Source: Chryseobacterium oleae (GTDB lineage: Bacteria > Bacteroidota > Bacteroidia > Flavobacteriales > Weeksellaceae). Taken from it: a stretch of DNA of 64,000 nucleotides. The notes under the pieces are model-generated. The model was not told where the DNA came from and did no database searches. It worked only from the letters and a program-made list of their open reading frames with translations. Below, piece by piece: positions 61,373 to 64,000 of the stretch. The translations under genes and the position numbers were made by a program. Location of the stretch: the NCBI RefSeq assembly GCF_900115055.1, contig NZ_FOVD01000003.1, positions 310,001 to 374,000 on the forward strand, given 5' to 3'. How positions within the stretch are numbered: the first letter of the stretch is position 1; each line of letters starts with the position of its first letter.

Positions 61373-64000
61373 AATTCGAATAAGACTTGATGTTTTCAAT
61401 AAAGCTGAGATCAGGATTCAGAATTTCGAGGATCAGATTTTTCACAGACATCATCGCATCATCAATACTTCCTTTTTCAAACTGTAATGAAACCACTCCT
61501 TTTTTAGCTTCTGCAAAACTCCAGATCCCTGTTTCGATAGGAAGTCCCCAGAACTCCGGAAGATTCTGTACTACATAATGATAAATACACAGCTGCAGGG
61601 CCTGTTTTCTTTCGCTGTTATGGAAATAGTCTGTGACGTTGTTTTCGTCTATTTTTACCGTAAGATTTTTGATTTTTGCGGTCTTATAATCGATAATTCT
61701 TAATGTTCCGTTCAGGCGATCTATCCGGTCAATAAATCCTAAGAATGATATTTTATCATGGGCATCGAGATAAAAATCCACATTTTCAAACCTTTTTTCA
61801 ATGTCTAAAATCTCAAGGGTATTACCACTTCTCACCAGTTCCAAATCATGGTTCAGAACATTTTCAATCACCTTTTTAGCAATGGCTCTGTGGATGTAGT
61901 TCATCCCTTTTTCATAGAATTCCGGCTGGTGTTTCAGCTTTTCAATCGCTACATTGATATATTGATCTATCTCTTTAATTGAGGTCTGTAAATCCTTTTC
62001 CTTTAAAACTTTACCTTTAAGTAATTCATATACTTCTTGAAGTGAATAATGAACTAAATTCCCATAGTTTTTAACCGACAGTTCTTCTTCAATTTCATCG
62101 GTTTCTGACGTCTTCAATATCTTCGAAAGATAAAAATCAATCGGATTATAAAGGTAGCTCGTCAGGTGGGAAGCCGATACTTTTTCTTTCCACTTCTCAA
62201 GTCTTTCCATTACAATTTCTGTCTTCGGAATTTCTATCGGCATGGAGGCGATTGGCTCGGAAGAATTTTCAATAATAAGATGTTCTATCGGATGGGAACT
62301 CTCCATTTCAATCTGCGTAATGAAACGGCTCTTCTCTCCGGTATTCACCCCGGAACTAAGTGCATTGTACAGCAAATGGACATTTTGAGAATCCTGAATC
62401 AGTCTATAAAAGTGATAGGCATAAATGCCATCGTTTTCCAGGAATGTATGAAGATCAAAATACCTTCTGATATCAAACGGAATATACGTATTCTGTGAAT
62501 TCCCCAAAGGAAGTTTCCCTTCATTCACGGAAAGCATGATCACATTTTCAAAGTTTAAGAGACGGGTTTCCAGAAGCCCCATGATCTGAAGTCCACGGAG
62601 TGGCTCTCCCTGAAAATCTATACTTTCAGAATTCACATGCTGATTGATCAGAATTTCAAGCGTTTCCATTTTGATTTCAAAATCATATGGACTCACCTGG
62701 TTTTTAATGATCCTGAAGGCATTTTCAAAGTGGGAAACGTTTTCATACTGAATATCATCTATTTCCAGCCACTTGATGTCGCGACAGAAACTGATCAGCA
62801 TATCCAGATAAACTCCGGTGTGATCCGCTTTTTTAAGAAGACCATAGTATGAAAGCCCGCTCAGAAGCTCTTCTAAAAGCTTTCTTGATATATAAACGAT
62901 ATTCCGCTCCTCTATTTTTGTCCTGAAATTACTGATAATCGTTTCATCTTCAGCGGATTTCGGAAGTTCTTCAAGGATCGGGAAAATATCTCTGTAGTAA
63001 TAAGATGACTTATTTTTCTCCAGTTGCTTCTGAAGATAAAAAAGCTGTTTCACCGCATTGGAAAAGGAAAGGTTCTTCAGCGGAAAACCCATAGTAATAT
63101 TCAGGTTATCAACTTCGTACATCACATCCAGGCTGGCGGGAAGTAAATTCTCATCCAGCAATACCACCGCTGTATTGGAATAAGTCTTGTTTTCAATTTC
63201 CTTAAAAATTTCGGGCAGCACTTTCGTCTGCGTTACATTTCCGGAAACTTCATAGACTTTTATATTTTTAGGCTGATTAAAATCATCCTCAATCCACTGA
63301 AAAGCCCTGTCATCATCGAACTCTTTCCACATTTTATGGTTTCGGAGGAATTTTCCTGCTTCCTGTCTTTCGTCATCAAAATAATAACGGTCCGCCTGAA
63401 AAAAGCACTGTGCTTTATTCCACTGCAGCAGACTTCTTACCAGCTTCTCTTCCACCGGTGTAAAAGCATTGAAACCACAGAAAACAAAATGTTCGGAAGT
63501 GTTTTTAGCAAAATCTACAATCTTCGATTTAGCTGTTTCATGGATCATTCCGGAAGTTGCCCAGTTCTTTTCCTTCAGTTTTTTCTTTAAGACAGGAAGA
63601 AAAATGTTCATATTCTGCCAGAAATTAAGGAATTTCTTACGCGGAACGTCATCATCTTCCCCCAGATCCTGAGCCCATTCTTTGATTCGCTCTTCATCAA
63701 ACATATACTGCAAAACGGCTTCATCACTATCAGAGAACTTCAGGATATCATCCCAGTCCTTCTGAAGGGTCGGAAACCACTTTAAAAAGTCCGCAAAATC
63801 ATCTTTCGGGATAAGACCAAGGTTCCGGTACACATCAAAGGCAAAAAGCCACAGAGAGATGCCCTGAACCGGCTGCTTATCTGCAATCCTGTCGATCAGT
63901 TCTTCTACGGTAAAAAAATTGGGAAGGAATCCTGAATAATTATTTTCTTCCAGGATCTGCCTGATGAATACGATGGGACGCTTTCCGGGCAGAACGATGT
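61371..64000 (-). CDS. PD-(D/E)XK nuclease family protein, AddB-like (5' partial)
   Basis: The minus-strand frame is open to the right edge of the window; the visible N-terminus (VLPGKRPIVFIRQILEEN) continues into the rest without a break, and a GTG at 63833 is internal. About 876 residues are visible. The N-terminal part resembles an inactive UvrD-like helicase scaffold. The C-terminal PD-(D/E)XK nuclease has FLGFIDRIDRLNGTLRIIDYKTAK as catalytic core and QALQLCIYHYVV after it. Such proteins partner an AddA/RecB-like helicase in double-strand-break processing; that gene is expected beyond the window. Confidence 0.85.
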   Translation of the reverse strand, partial: IVLPGKRPIVFIRQILEENNYSGFLPNFFTVEELIDRIADKQPVQGISLWLFAFDVYRNLGLIPKDDFADFLKWFPTLQKDWDDILKFSDSDEAVLQYMFDEERIKEWAQDLGEDDDVPRKKFLNFWQNMNIFLPVLKKKLKEKNWATSGMIHETAKSKIVDFAKNTSEHFVFCGFNAFTPVEEKLVRSLLQWNKAQCFFQADRYYFDDERQEAGKFLRNHKMWKEFDDDRAFQWIEDDFNQPKNIKVYEVSGNVTQTKVLPEIFKEIENKTYSNTAVVLLDENLLPASLDVMYEVDNLNITMGFPLKNLSFSNAVKQLFYLQKQLEKNKSSYYYRDIFPILEELPKSAEDETIISNFRTKIEERNIVYISRKLLEELLSGLSYYGLLKKADHTGVYLDMLISFCRDIKWLEIDDIQYENVSHFENAFRIIKNQVSPYDFEIKMETLEILINQHVNSESIDFQGEPLRGLQIMGLLETRLLNFENVIMLSVNEGKLPLGNSQNTYIPFDIRRYFDLHTFLENDGIYAYHFYRLIQDSQNVHLLYNALSSGVNTGEKSRFITQIEMESSHPIEHLIIENSSEPIASMPIEIPKTEIVMERLEKWKEKVSASHLTSYLYNPIDFYLSKILKTSETDEIEEELSVKNYGNLVHYSLQEVYELLKGKVLKEKDLQTSIKEIDQYINVAIEKLKHQPEFYEKGMNYIHRAIAKKVIENVLNHDLELVRSGNTLEILDIEKRFENVDFYLDAHDKISFLGFIDRIDRLNGTLRIIDYKTAKIKNLTVKIDENNVTDYFHNSERKQALQLCIYHYVVQNLPEFWGLPIETGIWSFAEAKKGVVSLQFEKGSIDDAMMSVKNLILEILNPDLSFIENIKSYSN

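Noticed and set aside
1..64000. Search for CRISPR arrays, tRNA, rRNA, transposase or integrase genes
   Set aside because: No regular direct repeats with unique spacers, no cloverleaf-like sequence with a T-loop, and no recombinase motifs were seen by eye. Short degenerate elements could be missed.

Overview
The window looks like a chromosomal piece of a Chryseobacterium-type flavobacterium (Bacteroidota, Weeksellaceae). The basis is AT-rich DNA, TAnnTTTG promoter boxes, type IX secretion (T9SS) sorting domains, a GLPGLI-family protein, a SusC/SusD pair, a glycine-rich RRM protein and a small double-glycine-leader peptide. This is inferred from recognised families, not from a database search. 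Both edges cut genes: a DUF4153 membrane protein on the left and an AddB-like PD-(D/E)XK nuclease on the right.

Layout. 1-9 kb: RRM protein, small regulator, DUF6157 protein, hotdog thioesterase, an AraC-type regulator with an N-terminal metal-binding-like motif, then a copper P-type ATPase with four extra metal-binding modules and a DUF72 protein. 9-18 kb: polysaccharide deacetylase, YggS, a sigma-54 activator lacking a DNA-binding domain, MATE pump, GLPGLI protein, acetyltransferase, Crp/Fnr regulator, HAD hydrolase. 18-31 kb: S9 peptidase, a 53-residue GG-leader peptide, DoxX, Era, a second Crp/Fnr gene beside a Gdx-like SMR transporter, methyltransferase and Map, acyl-ACP desaturase, phosphoglycerate mutase, SUI1/YciH. 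31-43 kb: LRR protein, T9SS PhoX-like protein, di-haem peroxidase, nucleoside phosphorylase, a tandem pair of unknown acidic paralogues, a YadA-head-like surface protein, DNA glycosylase Tag. 43-45 kb: fabI followed by a duplicated structured repeat. 45-58 kb: a polysaccharide utilisation locus (susC-susD-GH30-GH3-GH16-GH30), divergent from an MFS transporter and a Nudix-type regulator, probably for beta-1,3/1,6-glucan. 58-64 kb: GcdH-like acyl-CoA dehydrogenase, T9SS alpha/beta hydrolase, AddB-like nuclease.

The least explained material is intergenic. At least five gaps hold islands of 7- or 8-base words repeated in phase. Read in the direction of the upstream gene, each has a purine-rich arm first, mostly at or within six bases of the stop codon, and a pyrimidine-rich arm later. 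Two gaps carry a diverged second copy of the upstream gene's 3' end (fabI and the nucleoside phosphorylase). Two lone genes for secreted proteins each sit between two copies of the same palindrome. Many 3' ends carry long perfect hairpins.

No tRNA, rRNA, CRISPR array, transposase or integrase was seen. Start sites were chosen by signal peptides and conserved N-termini, because Shine-Dalgarno sequences are weak in this phylum.
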